From JAYSYM01 sp964543475 (lineage in GTDB: Bacteria; Bdellovibrionota; Bdellovibrionia; Bdellovibrionales; JAMPXM01), in the NCBI GenBank assembly GCA_964543475.1, contig CAZIYJ010000003.1, forward strand, positions 124,001-188,000: DNA of 64,000 nucleotides, in the 5' to 3' direction. The position numbers and the translations under genes are program-made. Below, piece after piece: positions 34,520 through 43,829 of this stretch. Every line of letters begins with the position of its first letter. Within the stretch, counting starts at the first letter, position 1. The notes under the pieces are model-generated. The model saw only the letters and a program-made list of their open reading frames with translations, was not told the DNA's origin and searched no databases.

Positions 34520-35589
34520 TTGTTTCGACTTTCACTCATAAAGATAAACGTATCTTCTGGAGAAAAAGAGATCGTAATTTTTTGATCCGCCGAAAGAGCT
34601 TGAGGGCTAGCAACATGGATCATCGTCCCGTCACTGGCCTGAGCGAAGACTTCGTGATGTGTTCCTCGAAAAACAGATTGCACAACTTTTACTGAGATTA
34701 CATTTTGTCCGCTCGAGCCTTCATTAATCTGAACTTTATCGGGCCGAACAAAAACTTCGACCGGAGAAGACTGCGACGACTGACTGAGGCGATTGCACTG
34801 AGAAACTCCTTGAATCGGCTGGCCGTCTAAGCTGAACGTGATCATTCCGTTTGCCTGCTTTTTTCCGGTGCCACTGAACTGATTTGCACGACCGATAAAC
34901 GAAGCGCAGAATGCCGATGCCGGCCGATCGTAAATTTCTTTTGGTGATGCAAATTGCTCGAGCACCCCATGATTTAAAACCGCAATTCGATCAGATACCG
35001 CCATTGCTTCGTCTTGATCATGAGTGACAAGAATAAAAGTTAGACCAAGTTTCTTTTGCAACAAACGAAGCTCGGCCTGAACACGTAGTCGCAACTGTTG
35101 ATCTAGGGCTGAGAGGGGCTCATCTAACAAGAGAACTTGCGGACGATTGACAAGTGCGCGAGCTAAAGCCACTCGCTGTTGCTGGCCGCCAGAGAGCTGT
35201 TCGCTCCCTCTCTCGCCAAACGTTTGCAAATCAACTAACGACAAAGCTTCGTCGACACGACTTTTAATTTCTGATTCGGGAGTTTTTTTAAGTCGAAGTC
35301 CAAAAGCGACGTTATCGAAGACGTTGAGATGTGGGAAAAGTGCGTATCGCTGAAAAACCATATTGAACGGTCTTTCGCGAGCCGGGAGCTTTGAGAGCGA
35401 CTGACCTTTCCACAGGACATCGCCGGCATCGGCCGTCTCAAGACCTGCTATAATTCTAAGCAGCGTCGTCTTCCCGCAACCACTTGGCCCTAGCAATGAC
35501 ACGAACTCTCCCTCCTTAATAGAAAGGTTCATTCCTGCTAACGCTATTTGACTGCCAAATCGTTTCTCGATATCGCGTATTTCAAGCAC
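34516..35589 (-). CDS. potA: Spermidine/putrescine ABC transporter ATPase PotA
   Basis: A 357-residue ABC ATPase. Walker A GPSGCGKTT, Q-loop region FQRYALFPH, signature LSGGQQQRVALARAL, Walker B VLLLDEPLSAL and H-loop LVTHDQDEA are intact; a TOBE-like beta domain follows (about 245-350). It starts at GTG (35589); an upstream ATG is out of frame, and its ribosome site is weak. Only 26 bases separate it from the divergent potD start. Confidence 0.93.
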   Translation of the reverse strand: MLEIRDIEKRFGSQIALAGMNLSIKEGEFVSLLGPSGCGKTTLLRIIAGLETADAGDVLWKGQSLSKLPARERPFNMVFQRYALFPHLNVFDNVAFGLRLKKTPESEIKSRVDEALSLVDLQTFGERGSEQLSGGQQQRVALARALVNRPQVLLLDEPLSALDQQLRLRVQAELRLLQKKLGLTFILVTHDQDEAMAVSDRIAVLNHGVLEQFASPKEIYDRPASAFCASFIGRANQFSGTGKKQANGMITFSLDGQPIQGVSQCNRLSQSSQSSPVEVFVRPDKVQINEGSSGQNVISVKVVQSVFRGTHHEVFAQASDGTMIHVASPQALSADQKITISFSPEDTFIFMSESRNK

Positions 35590-35615
35590 GCGCTCATACT
35601 AGAAGGAAAGAACCA

Positions 35616-36668
35616 ATGATGTCGAGAATTCCGTTTGTTTCAGCACTGATTTTTACTCTCATTTTGGCTGGATGTACGAAGAAGAGCGATGCTCCGACTG
35701 ACTCGAAGGTTCTTAACGTCGCGACTTGGACCAACTTCATCTCTCCTGACGTCCGTGAGCAGTTTACAAAGGCGACTGGTATTAAGCTCAATGTTTCTTA
35801 CTATGCTTCTAACGAGGAGCTATTAGCGAAGGTGCAAGCGGGAGCAAGTGGGATCGATGTTGCCTTCCCGAGCGACTACATGGTCAGCATCATGACTCAA
35901 CTCAAGCTCTTAAAAGAAATTGATATGAGCAAAGTTCCAAACAAGTCAGCAATTAGTCCGGACTTCTTGGCTCAGGAATATGATCGCGAAAATAAGTACT
36001 CTCTCCCGTATCAGTGGAGCACTTGTGGCATCGCAGTTCATCGTGAGCTTTGGAAAGGGGAGATCAAGAGCTGGAAAGATCTTTTCGAAAACAAAGAGCT
36101 AGCCGGAAAAATTTCATTACTTGATGACGTTCGCGAAGTCACTGCAGCTGCGCTTAAGTATAACGGTTTCAGCGTCAACAGCGTTGATCCAGAGCAACTT
36201 AAAAAAGCTGCGGCATCTTTGAAGGAGCTTCGCCCGCGAGTGAAAATGTTCCGCTCTGATATGAAAGATTCTCTTTTAAATAAAGAGGTCGCAGTGGCAC
36301 AGGTATTCTCGAGTGATGGACTTCAGGCGGAGCGCGACAGTAAGGGAAAGATTGAGTACATACTTCCAGAAGAGGGCGGAACTCGCGCAATAGATAACAT
36401 GGTTATTCTTTCGAGCGCGCAAAACATTGAAGCCGCGCACGCCTTAATTAACTTCTTACTTACAACTGAATCGAATGTTCCATTTGTGAAAGTCGTGATG
36501 GGCGGACCTGTATTGAAAGAGACGGCGAGCAAACTTCCTCCGGAACTTAAAAACAGCAAAACACTTTTCCCATCAAGCGAGGTCCTGAAAAAATTTGAAG
36601 GACTTAAAGATCTTGGTGAACACACCGCGGCTTACGACCGGCTCTGGACAGAACTAAAATCCCAATAA
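35616..36668 (+). CDS. potD: Polyamine-binding lipoprotein PotD/PotF type
   Basis: A 350-residue substrate-binding protein of the spermidine/putrescine importer. It is a lipoprotein (lipobox LAGC) rather than a soluble periplasmic protein. The extracellular solute-binding fold is shown by ATWTNFISPDV, YYASNEELLAKVQAG, GIDVAFPSDYMV, PYQWSTCGIAV and AIDNMVILSSAQNIEAAH. It has an AAGGAAAG site and is transcribed away from potABC, an unusual gene order, so its expression is separate from the rest of the transporter. Confidence 0.9.
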   Translation: MMSRIPFVSALIFTLILAGCTKKSDAPTDSKVLNVATWTNFISPDVREQFTKATGIKLNVSYYASNEELLAKVQAGASGIDVAFPSDYMVSIMTQLKLLKEIDMSKVPNKSAISPDFLAQEYDRENKYSLPYQWSTCGIAVHRELWKGEIKSWKDLFENKELAGKISLLDDVREVTAAALKYNGFSVNSVDPEQLKKAAASLKELRPRVKMFRSDMKDSLLNKEVAVAQVFSSDGLQAERDSKGKIEYILPEEGGTRAIDNMVILSSAQNIEAAHALINFLLTTESNVPFVKVVMGGPVLKETASKLPPELKNSKTLFPSSEVLKKFEGLKDLGEHTAAYDRLWTELKSQ

Positions 36669-36724
36669 GCATATATTTGATTTAAATGCGGGTTTATCAT
36701 TTTGTAACGCTTATTCAACTAATT

Positions 36725-36738
36725 CAAACGTTCATTTG
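36725..36738. promoter_or_regulatory. Imperfect palindrome, candidate TetR operator
   Basis: CAAACGTTCATTTG matches its own reverse complement at 10 of 14 positions. It lies 33 bases upstream of the TetR start of the efflux operon, where an autoregulatory operator would be expected. The assignment is a guess from position. Confidence 0.3.
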
Positions 36739-36771
36739 ACGAAATGCCCCATGCCGGTTAATCTTCTGAGC

Positions 36772-37434
36772 ATGGGAAATCGTAAAAAGGTCGAAAAAAA
36801 GGTGGAGTCAGCTCCATCTCCAGAAAATACAAAAGAAGCATTGATCCAAGCGGGGACTCGCTTGTTCGCTAACGTGGGTTACGACGGCACTACGGTAAAA
36901 GATATTTCTGAGCGAGCTGGTGTGAACGTAAGCCTTGTTAGCTATCACTTCCAGGGTAAAGAAGGTTTGTACAGAGCCGTGCTTCAGCAATTCGGAAGCG
37001 ATCGGCTCTCTGTCGCTGAACGAATTTTAGTGCCGCCTTCATCTGTTGAAGAATTCAAAGTTCGCTTGAATATGTTTGTCGAAGAAGTGTTTCACTTCAT
37101 GACGGATAAACCAGATTTTTGCAGCATCATTCAGCGAGAAATCGACTCTGGACTTCCAATTTGCAAAGACATTTTTGCCAATACGTTCTTAAAAATATTC
37201 GAAAAGCTTCATCATTTTCTTGCTGCTGCAAAAAAAGAAAAAATCATTCGGGCAGACGTCGAGCCTCTCATCGCAGCCTCTAATTTACATGGAGCGATTG
37301 TCCACATGTGCAAGATGGATCACCTCGGAAAAGAAATGTTTGGAGTTACCCTCCAAGACGAAAAATATAGAAAAAAAGTTGTTGAACAAGTTGTAACGAT
37401 TAACGTGAACGGTTTATTAAGGGAAAAAGTATGA
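36772..37434 (+). CDS. TetR-family regulator of an RND efflux operon
   Basis: A 220-residue regulator. Its N-terminal helix-turn-helix reads ALIQAGTRLFANVGYDGTTVKDISERAGVNVSLVSYHF in the classic TetR pattern (split about 18-60), followed by a TetR_C-type helical domain. The ATG at 36772 is the most downstream start that leaves the whole HTH; earlier starts add an unconserved tail. It overlaps the tolC-like gene by 4 bases (ATGA), so it probably represses its own operon. Confidence 0.85.
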   Translation: MGNRKKVEKKVESAPSPENTKEALIQAGTRLFANVGYDGTTVKDISERAGVNVSLVSYHFQGKEGLYRAVLQQFGSDRLSVAERILVPPSSVEEFKVRLNMFVEEVFHFMTDKPDFCSIIQREIDSGLPICKDIFANTFLKIFEKLHHFLAAAKKEKIIRADVEPLIAASNLHGAIVHMCKMDHLGKEMFGVTLQDEKYRKKVVEQVVTINVNGLLREKV

Positions 37435-38912
37435 ACTTCGCGATCAATATGAAGTCGGTAGTTTGCAAATTGTGGTTTGCAGTTTTAATGGGTGCATTGA
37501 TTCAGGTAGGTTTGCTTGATGCAGTTCAGGCTCAAACCAAAAAAACTCAGAAGGCTCCTGAGCTCGCACTCGATTCTTACATAGGACAGGTGCGCGAGGG
37601 AAACAGTGCTTTCAAAGGAACAGAGCTCGCTGCTGAAGGCGCAAGCTTAAGAGCCGATGAGTACAAGTTGATAACTCGGCCCACTTTGGTCGGCGATGCG
37701 GGATACCGAGACGATCGAACCGAAACCGGAAACGCCCTTCTCGGAGATCGGCAAGTTGGTTACAACTACAGTTTGGGAATTCGACAAATTACAGATTTCG
37801 GTTTGGCGGGGACTCTCAGCTATAAATTCGGATGGGCCTCTGTGCCTGACGCAAACGCTGGTTTCGTTAACCCGAAAAGCTTTTATACCGGGAGCCCAGT
37901 TCTAGAACTTAATCAGTCTCTCTGGAGAAATGGTTTCGGTCGGCAAACTCGAGCTGCAAAACAACTTCAGTCGGCACAGTCGCTAGCAACTAAGTATGGA
38001 AACAGTTTTGCGCAAAAAGAAATGGTGTCTGGAGCAGAGGCCACTTACTGGAGATTGGCTCTTGCGCGAGAAGCAGTTGAGCTTTCGAAAGAAAATCTTC
38101 AGCGTGCTGAGCGGCTTCGTGGCTGGAGCTCGGGACGTCAGCGTTCTGGTTTAGGAGATCGATCTGACTTTTTGCAAGCCGGTACAGCTTATCTCGCTCG
38201 CGAGCTAGAATTAAGAGCTGCCGTCGATGAAGAGAAAGCAGCTTCACGTGCGTTCAATACAATGCGCGGACTTGATTCTGATGTTGTGACTGAGAACTTG
38301 ATGGTATTTACCGGTGATGTGATTGATGCGCGCATGCGACTGCCTGAACGCGCGGGACTTCGCGATGACGTAAGAGCGGCTGAACAAGAAGCTCGAATCG
38401 CTGAAGCGCAAGCCAATTTGGGCGCCGAAAAGAATCGACCACTCGTCGACGTCTACGCAAGTCTTGCTCATAACGGAAGAGATTCGGCTAAATATCCTGC
38501 TACCAAAGAATCTTTGGGTAACGATCATCCGAATTACGCTGTCGGTGTAAAATTAGAAATCCCTCTCGATCTTGGGACGATGAGTGACACCGTTAAGGGT
38601 TATAAAGGCGAAGCGCGAGCAGCCCAGTTAACTTTTGACTACAGAAAATTTGAGTCCGAGCGCTTGTGGAAAGATCTTTCGATTGGTCTACAAGACAGCC
38701 TTGCTCGTTACAAACTTGCTGCAGAAATTGAAAAAGCGTCGCGCGAGAAAATGGACTACGAGCGAGTTCGTCACGGCAGAGGCCGCACGACAACTTTTCA
38801 AGTCATACAGTTTGAAACGGACTACGCGACAGCTCAGCTAAATCGAATTCGTACACAGTTTGAGATTTTAAACCAATACGCAAAACTTAGAACTTTTGCG
38901 GGAGGTAATTAG
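37431..38912 (+). CDS. TolC-family outer membrane efflux protein
   Basis: A 493-residue exported protein (signal peptide ending VQAQ) with long helices and short beta strands typical of TolC (repeated helices with A/R/E and ALAREAVELSKENL type heptads, and two similar halves). It would form the outer-membrane exit duct of the RND pump. It lies between a TetR and an RND gene with overlaps at both ends (ATGA, TAGTG). Confidence 0.85.
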   Translation: MNFAINMKSVVCKLWFAVLMGALIQVGLLDAVQAQTKKTQKAPELALDSYIGQVREGNSAFKGTELAAEGASLRADEYKLITRPTLVGDAGYRDDRTETGNALLGDRQVGYNYSLGIRQITDFGLAGTLSYKFGWASVPDANAGFVNPKSFYTGSPVLELNQSLWRNGFGRQTRAAKQLQSAQSLATKYGNSFAQKEMVSGAEATYWRLALAREAVELSKENLQRAERLRGWSSGRQRSGLGDRSDFLQAGTAYLARELELRAAVDEEKAASRAFNTMRGLDSDVVTENLMVFTGDVIDARMRLPERAGLRDDVRAAEQEARIAEAQANLGAEKNRPLVDVYASLAHNGRDSAKYPATKESLGNDHPNYAVGVKLEIPLDLGTMSDTVKGYKGEARAAQLTFDYRKFESERLWKDLSIGLQDSLARYKLAAEIEKASREKMDYERVRHGRGRTTTFQVIQFETDYATAQLNRIRTQFEILNQYAKLRTFAGGN

Positions 38913-41900
38913 TGAGACTGGCAGATTTATCAATTAAGCGACCTGTCTTTGTTACTTCTTTAGTTTTTGTCATTCTCGTTCTTGGATTGATGTCGATTTC
39001 AAAACTTCCGGTGGATTTGTTTCCAAACATTACCTTCCCGGTGGTCACTGTAACGACGATCTATCCAGGCGCGGGGCCGGCGGAAGTTGAAACTCTCGTT
39101 TCGAAGATCTATGAAGATGAATTCTCGACTGTGAATGGTATTAAGCGCCTTAGTTCAACAAATAATGAAGGTGTCAGTACGGTTATCGCCGAGTTCACTC
39201 TTGAAACCGACATTAAATATGCTGAGCAACAAATTCGCGACCGCGTAACTTCTGCTAAGCGAAAGCTACCGGACGATGTTGAAGAGCCGATCATTCGCCG
39301 AATCGATCCTGCCGATCAGCCGATTCTTATTTTGTCAGTTACAGCTGACTTAAAAGAGGGTGAGCTTTTTGATTTGGCTGATAAAGAGTTGCGACCGAAA
39401 ATTGAACAAGTACCGCAAGTTGGTTTAGTCGAAGTCATCGGCGGCCGTGAGCGAGAAATTCATGTTGCGTTAGATCGCGCAAAGTTAAAAACTTACGAGC
39501 TTTCAGCGACTGGTGTGAATGCGAGAATTGGAGCTGCAGGAGCAAATATTCCTGCTGGCAAAGTTGACCAGGCAAAATCAGAAACGGTTATTCGTACGCT
39601 TGGTGAATTTAAAACGGTCCAGGACATTGGTAATGTCATTGTTAGCTTCTTCGGAAACGATGTACCGGTAACAGTGAACGACGTAGGCCAAGTTATTGAT
39701 ACCGTGAAAGACGAAAACTCTCGAGCTTACTACAATGGCGAAAAATCTATTTACCTTTTGGTTTTCCGTCAGTCGGGTGCCAATACCATTGCAGTTGCCG
39801 ATTCTGTGAAGGCGCGCGTACTTAAAATCGATGCAGAAATGAAAAGCAAAGTCGCTTCGGCGAAAGTTGCAGTCGTTCGCGATGGTGCTAAGCCCATTCG
39901 CGCAAACGTTGACGACGTAAAAGAGGCGATCTTGATCGGGATTATCCTTACGATCATCGTTGTTTATTTCTTCTTAGGTAGCGGTCGCTCGACTTTCATT
40001 ACAGGACTTGCACTCCCGAACTCACTCATCGGTGCATTCTTCCTGATGTGGGTATGCGGATTCTCAATTAATATTATGACTCTTCTCGCTCTGAGTTTAG
40101 CAGTCGGTCTATTAATTGATGATGCGATTGTGGTGCGAGAGAATATTTTCAGACATCTCGAGATGGGTAAATCAGCCATTCAAGCTGCCTCTGAGGGTAC
40201 CAAGGAAGTCACCCTTGCGGTGATCGCTACAACCTTAGCGGTTGTTGCTGTGTTTGGTCCGATTGCATTCTTGCAAGGGGTTGTGGGCCAGTTCTTTAAA
40301 GAGTTTGGTCTTACAATTTGCTTCGCTATGTTGATTAGCTTGTTTGATGCGATGACGATGGCGCCAATGTTGTCAGCTTATTTTGCTGGAGCAAAGCACG
40401 GCGTGAAATCTGGTCCACGTAAAGGTCTCTTTGCTCCGATCGGAAACGCATGGGAAGCGACCATGGGTCGAGCACTCAAAGGCTTTGATCGTTTTCAAAC
40501 TCGCCTCGAAGATCGCTATGAGCGGGTATTAGGTTGGACGGTTGAGCACCCAATGAAAGTTCTCGTTGGCGCATTCTTGATCTTTGTTGTGAGTTTGATG
40601 TCGACTAAGTACATTCCGAAAACATTCTTGCCGCCTCAAGACACTGGCGAATTCTCGATTGCACTGGATATGCCTCCGGGAACAAATTTAGACCAGATGA
40701 CCGAAGTTTCAAAGAAAGTTGATGAAACTCTTCGAGCAAATAAAGAGATCGATCAAACAATCATGTTCATCGGAAGTTCGATCGGGGCAGCAAACAAAGC
40801 AACCTTCTTCGTGAATATGGTTCCAGGTGCGGATCGAGATATTAATACTTCTGACTTCAAAGCAAAAATTCGCGAACAGCTAAAGCCTTATAAGGAAGCT
40901 AATCCGATCGTTAAAGATATCGATATGGTCGCAGGAGGACAGCGAGCCTTTAACTTAAACATTATCGGAAACGACATGGTTGAACTCGAGAAGGTAGCCC
41001 TTGTTGTCGCCGAGAAACTGAGAAGTCATCCGGGCCTTCTTGATGTTGATATGACTCATCGGCCGGGTAAGCCAGAATTCCAGGTTGTTCCTGATAAATT
41101 GCGAGCAGAGCGCCTTGGCGTTGCGACAAATATGTTGGGCCAAGAGTTAAGAACACAAGTTGAAGGAACAATTCCGGCGGTCTTTAGAGAAGGCGGCGAA
41201 GAATATGATATTCGCGTTCGACTCAAAGAAGATCAGCGAGATATTCAGCAAGCTTTCGCGCAGTCGTATGTTCCTAACGTGAATCAGTCACTCATCAGGT
41301 TAGCTGATGTTGCTCAGCCAATCGAGACAACGGGACCAGCGACGATCACTCGTCAAGATCGCGGCCGGTACATTCAGATTCAAGCCGACGTAGCACCCAA
41401 CGGTCCTGGTATGGGCGGAGTGATGGCTGATATCGATACGATGTTCAAAACTGATGTGAAGTTGCCAGAGGGAATGCGCTACGCATTTATGGGCCAAGCT
41501 GAAAACTTTCAAGAGTTGATGACCAATATGGTAATGGCCGCAATTCTCGGAATTTTGTTCATCTACCTAGTTCTCGCAAGTTTGTACGAGTCGTTTATTA
41601 CTCCGCTGACGATTTTGTTAGTTCTTCCGCTTGCTGCGATCGGAGCGTTCTTTGCTTTAGCGATCACACAAGAGTCGCTCAACATTTTCTCGATGATCGG
41701 ATGTATCATGTTGATGGGTGTTGCGACGAAGAACTCAATCTTGTTAGTTGATTATAGCAATCAGCTAATTGGCGAAGGAATGTCGATGAGAGACGCTGTT
41801 ATCCGCGCCGGCAAAGTTCGTCTGCGCCCAATCTTGATGACAACATTCGCATTAATCGCAGGTATGTTGCCGTTAGCGATCGGTTTGAACGAAGCATCTA

Positions 41901-42118
41901 AGCAGCGTACTGCGATGGGTGTAGCGGTTGTTGGTGGATTGATCAGCTCAACTCTACTTACTTTGCTAGTCGTGCCAGCCGCATTCTCTTACTTCGAGCG
42001 CTTTAGACGCTGGAGTTTGGCGAGAGTGAAGCGCGCAGTCGGAGAAGAAGATGCCGTGCTCACAAACGGTCACGACAAAGCAGACAAGACAGTGAGACGA
42101 CCTGAAGTGAATGCGTAG
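38912..42118 (+). CDS. RND efflux transporter (AcrB/MexB-like)
   Basis: A 1068-residue inner-membrane proton-driven pump: 12 membrane segments with two large periplasmic loops (about 30-330 and 560-870). The N-terminus SIKRPVFVTSLVFVILVLGL and VDLFPNITFPVVTV are RND hallmarks, the proton-relay pair is LLIDDAIVV in TM4, and the second-half TM region GVATKNSILLVDY is present. It starts at GTG after GGGAGG and overlaps the tolC-like stop. No adaptor gene is in the operon. Confidence 0.93.
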   Translation: MRLADLSIKRPVFVTSLVFVILVLGLMSISKLPVDLFPNITFPVVTVTTIYPGAGPAEVETLVSKIYEDEFSTVNGIKRLSSTNNEGVSTVIAEFTLETDIKYAEQQIRDRVTSAKRKLPDDVEEPIIRRIDPADQPILILSVTADLKEGELFDLADKELRPKIEQVPQVGLVEVIGGREREIHVALDRAKLKTYELSATGVNARIGAAGANIPAGKVDQAKSETVIRTLGEFKTVQDIGNVIVSFFGNDVPVTVNDVGQVIDTVKDENSRAYYNGEKSIYLLVFRQSGANTIAVADSVKARVLKIDAEMKSKVASAKVAVVRDGAKPIRANVDDVKEAILIGIILTIIVVYFFLGSGRSTFITGLALPNSLIGAFFLMWVCGFSINIMTLLALSLAVGLLIDDAIVVRENIFRHLEMGKSAIQAASEGTKEVTLAVIATTLAVVAVFGPIAFLQGVVGQFFKEFGLTICFAMLISLFDAMTMAPMLSAYFAGAKHGVKSGPRKGLFAPIGNAWEATMGRALKGFDRFQTRLEDRYERVLGWTVEHPMKVLVGAFLIFVVSLMSTKYIPKTFLPPQDTGEFSIALDMPPGTNLDQMTEVSKKVDETLRANKEIDQTIMFIGSSIGAANKATFFVNMVPGADRDINTSDFKAKIREQLKPYKEANPIVKDIDMVAGGQRAFNLNIIGNDMVELEKVALVVAEKLRSHPGLLDVDMTHRPGKPEFQVVPDKLRAERLGVATNMLGQELRTQVEGTIPAVFREGGEEYDIRVRLKEDQRDIQQAFAQSYVPNVNQSLIRLADVAQPIETTGPATITRQDRGRYIQIQADVAPNGPGMGGVMADIDTMFKTDVKLPEGMRYAFMGQAENFQELMTNMVMAAILGILFIYLVLASLYESFITPLTILLVLPLAAIGAFFALAITQESLNIFSMIGCIMLMGVATKNSILLVDYSNQLIGEGMSMRDAVIRAGKVRLRPILMTTFALIAGMLPLAIGLNEASKQRTAMGVAVVGGLISSTLLTLLVVPAAFSYFERFRRWSLARVKRAVGEEDAVLTNGHDKADKTVRRPEVNA

Positions 42119-42136
42119 ATCGTGGCAACAACCTAT

Positions 42137-42171
42137 CAAGGCAACATGCTAACAAGTTAGCTGTTGCCTTG
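42137..42171. terminator. Strong inverted repeat between convergent genes
   Basis: CAAGGCAACA-GCTAA pairs with TTAGC-TGTTGCCTTG (15 bp, one unpaired base, 4-base loop) in the 56-base gap after the RND gene and before a convergent lipoprotein gene. It lacks a long T-run but could end both transcripts. Confidence 0.6.
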
Positions 42172-42174
42172 GAG

Positions 42175-42606
42175 TTAGTTCCCTTTTGGAGCAGTGAGCG
42201 TTGCTGGAAGTACGAAATCTTTTACTTCATACCCATTTAGTTTAAGTGGCGCTGATCCGACCAAGGTTTGCGAATCAACTTTGATTTGATAGTCGCCGTT
42301 GTCGAATTTTCCTTTGAAAACAAAAGTTCCGTCTGGATTAGAGCTGCTTTGAGAAATAACTTTGCCATTTCTTAGCAGCTTTACATTTTGAATTCCGGTT
42401 GAAGGATCAAATGTCGGATTGGTGAATGTAATTTGGCCTTCGATAGTGGTCATGCGATCTTTCGACTTTTCCATAGTTTCAGCTGCGCCAGAAGAATTAT
42501 TCACGGCCGTTTTATCTTCAGCTTTTTTCTCTGATGAGCAAGCGGTTACGGAAAATAAAGAAAGAGCTAGCGAACCAAGAACGATTAGCGATTTGAGTTG
42601 AGTCAT
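42175..42606 (-). CDS. Lipoprotein with carboxypeptidase-regulatory-like beta domain
   Basis: A 143-residue lipoprotein (lipobox VTAC). After a charged linker, residues 52-135 form a CarboxypepD_reg-like sandwich (IEGQITFTN, GIQNVKLLRNGKVISQSSSNPDGTFVF, DGDYQIKV-type turns). This fold is common in surface and secreted proteins and is non-catalytic. It is convergent with the RND gene, with a shared inverted repeat between them. Confidence 0.7.
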   Translation of the reverse strand: MTQLKSLIVLGSLALSLFSVTACSSEKKAEDKTAVNNSSGAAETMEKSKDRMTTIEGQITFTNPTFDPSTGIQNVKLLRNGKVISQSSSNPDGTFVFKGKFDNGDYQIKVDSQTLVGSAPLKLNGYEVKDFVLPATLTAPKGN

Positions 42607-42690
42607 CTTCTATCTCCTGTTGATCAAAATGATAGTTTACGAAAATGACGAATGTCTTCAATTACTTGAAACTTCTGTTAAACTACTAAA

Positions 42691-43824
42691 ATGAATCGTC
42701 GATACCTCATTTTCCTTGCGTTGTTCTGCTCGATTCTTTTTATGAGCGGGCTATACGTGAATCTTCGCATGGCGTTTAATTTGGGATGGTCGCTGTTTTA
42801 TGCTCTTCCATTCTCGTATGTCGCCTTCGGCTTCATAAAGATGGTCTCAGGTAGGCGTAAAGGGCGAAAATCTCCGACACCCTCCGAGCTTTTCTTTCAA
42901 CGGTTAAATTTTATCTGCATGGGATGGGTAAGTTTTCTCTTTCTCTTTACAGTGCTGAGAGATATTGCCGGAGTGATCGCGCACTACATCAATTTAGAAT
43001 TAAGTTATCTCATTTTTAGTGAGCAGGGTGCGACCACAGCTTTAGTTCTTTCGATAGTGACTTTAATCGCGGGAATAATTCCTGCACTAAGAGGCCCTCA
43101 CGTAAAATTTGTCGATGTTCCTGTCGCAAATCTGAAGCCTGAGCTGTCGGGATTAAAGATCGCGCAGATTAGCGATCTTCACATCGGTCCTTTCATTGGT
43201 GCGAGCTACTCGAAAAAAGTTGTCGATAAAATTCGTGAGCTGTCGCCTTCAATAGTCGCATTGACGGGCGACATTTTCGATTCAGACTACGATCACTTTA
43301 ACCGACAAGCGCTTCCGCTTGCTGCTCTCGCAGATTTTTCGAAAGTATTTTTTGTAAGCGGAAACCACGAATATTATTGGGAGTCATCAAAGTGGTTTGC
43401 GCTGGTTACTCAGATGAAAATGAATTTGCTTCGAAATGAAAATCAAATCGTCGACATTAACGGCGGTAAGATTTTAATTGGCGGAATCGTTGATCCGGCA
43501 GCACAGATGATTGGCGAAAAGCCCGATGTCGCAAAAGCAGCTCAGGGAACAGCTGACTTTAAGTTGCTGCTTGCGCATCAGCCGCAGATTGCCGAGATGG
43601 CGGCGAAAGAAGGTTTCGATTTACAGCTATCGGGGCACACCCACGGAGGTCAGTTTTTTCCGTGGACACTCGTTGTGCGCAAGGTTCATAAATATCATGA
43701 GGGTTTGTTTCGCGTTGCTGAGCGTATGTGGATTTATGTCAGCCCGGGAACAGGATTTTGGGGGCCGCCGGTTCGCCTCGGAACTACTCCAGAGATAACA
43801 CTTCTCACTTTAAGGAAAGTTTAA
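42691..43824 (+). CDS. Membrane-anchored metallophosphoesterase (YkuE/YaeI-like)
   Basis: A 377-residue protein: four N-terminal membrane segments (about 5-135), then a calcineurin-like phosphoesterase domain. Metal-binding motifs are all present: ISDLHIGPF, LTGDIFD, SGNHEYYW, LLAHQP and LSGHTHGG. YkuE-type enzymes act on lipids or phosphodiesters; the substrate is unknown. It is followed, after 5 bases, by a TauE/SafE transporter in the same direction. Confidence 0.9.
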   Translation: MNRRYLIFLALFCSILFMSGLYVNLRMAFNLGWSLFYALPFSYVAFGFIKMVSGRRKGRKSPTPSELFFQRLNFICMGWVSFLFLFTVLRDIAGVIAHYINLELSYLIFSEQGATTALVLSIVTLIAGIIPALRGPHVKFVDVPVANLKPELSGLKIAQISDLHIGPFIGASYSKKVVDKIRELSPSIVALTGDIFDSDYDHFNRQALPLAALADFSKVFFVSGNHEYYWESSKWFALVTQMKMNLLRNENQIVDINGGKILIGGIVDPAAQMIGEKPDVAKAAQGTADFKLLLAHQPQIAEMAAKEGFDLQLSGHTHGGQFFPWTLVVRKVHKYHEGLFRVAERMWIYVSPGTGFWGPPVRLGTTPEITLLTLRKV

Positions 43825-43829
43825 ACCAG

